DNA of 64,000 bases from NCBI RefSeq assembly GCF_019613795.1, contig NZ_CP080429.1:2606501-2670500 (forward strand), written 5' to 3'. This stretch comes from Flavobacterium litorale (lineage in GTDB: Bacteria; Bacteroidota; Bacteroidia; Flavobacteriales; Flavobacteriaceae). The position numbers were made by a program, and so were the translations under genes. Shown here piece by piece: positions 63,875-64,000 of the stretch (position 1 is the stretch's first letter; the number at the start of each line of letters is the position of its first letter). A model generated the notes under the pieces. The model was not told the origin of the DNA, did no database searches, and was given only the letters and a program-made list of their open reading frames with translations.

Positions 63875-64000
63875 ATGAAAGCAATAAAGCTATTATCCCT
63901 CTTTTTTTATCTAGTAATGTTAGGTTGTTGTATAATACCTAAACACTTGTGTGCACAGCAAGCAATTGATAGTTCATGGTACCACTATAACAAAGCACTT
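63875..64000 (+). CDS. Exported protein, 3'-truncated by the window edge
   Basis: The first 42 codons read MKAIKLLSLFFYLVMLGCCI, ending CAQQAIDSSWYHYNKAL. The N-terminus is a signal sequence (lipobox-like LGCC or signal peptidase I at CAQ). The SWYHYNKAL start resembles TPR-containing sensor proteins of Flavobacteria, but too little is present to classify it. It follows the polyproline peptide gene closely. Confidence 0.55.
   Translation, partial: MKAIKLLSLFFYLVMLGCCIIPKHLCAQQAIDSSWYHYNKAL

Overview
The window comes from a low-GC Bacteroidota genome, most likely Flavobacteriaceae (Flavobacterium or a close relative). Support for this: TAnnTTTG promoter motifs, a type IX secretion (T9SS) C-terminal sorting domain, SusC/RagA-type TonB receptor architecture, a GlmU-like protein of the Bacteroidota type, DUF4199, and a long type II-C Cas9.

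Layout. Positions 1-24,900 are ordinary chromosome: an oligopeptide-binding protein (cut at the window edge), a secreted nuclease, GlmU-like transferase, L31, a membrane glycosyltransferase/phosphoglucomutase/MsbA-like operon, a TonB receptor coupled to an M23 peptidase, zapA, a 6S RNA, rny, a kinase/receiver pair, xerD, a PfkB kinase, aroQ, three small beta-barrel proteins and two small enzymes or folds. Positions 25,000-48,530 form one large leftward polymorphic-toxin locus. A T9SS-sorted adhesin-like protein is followed 2 nt later by a 3548-residue SpvB/FG-GAP/RHS protein (a TcB+TcC-like shell in one chain). Behind it lie six displaced RHS C-terminal tips (the last one broken). Five intact tips and the main gene are each followed by a small immunity-like gene, and an IS1-like zinc-ribbon fragment is joined to two of the tips. 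Positions 48,840-54,400 hold a mixed set: FAD/NAD(P) protein, YetF-like, SemiSWEET, a glycosyltransferase, an AraC regulator and two gene remnants. Positions 54,580-62,040 are a type II-C CRISPR-Cas locus: cas9-cas1-cas2 and a 19-repeat array, with the tracrRNA on the opposite strand upstream of cas9. Beyond it is a 3'-half tRNA-Met(CAT) copy that looks like the end of an integrated element running out of the window.

Main observation. Upstream of cas9, besides the tracrRNA, there is an orphan half-repeat (54918-54945) that pairs with the tracrRNA as well as the array repeats do. The 24 nt immediately before it are complementary, starting exactly at the repeat boundary, to a site at 54711-54735: 11 perfect seed bases, a one-base bulge, seven more, then two mismatches and four matches. 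That site abuts a TATATTTG promoter motif whose transcript would contain the guide. This has the geometry of a natural Cas9 autorepression guide (comparable in logic to tracr-L or scaRNA), here built as a crRNA-like unit in a II-C locus. A decayed second tracrRNA copy lies next to the target. No function has been shown; the claim rests on sequence only.

How the parts work together: the RHS locus looks like an interbacterial weapon with exchangeable warheads. Four of the six toxin ends carry recognisable or possible metallopeptidase signatures, and five of six immunity candidates are lipoproteins, suggesting action in the cell envelope. The CRISPR locus is complete and plausibly active.
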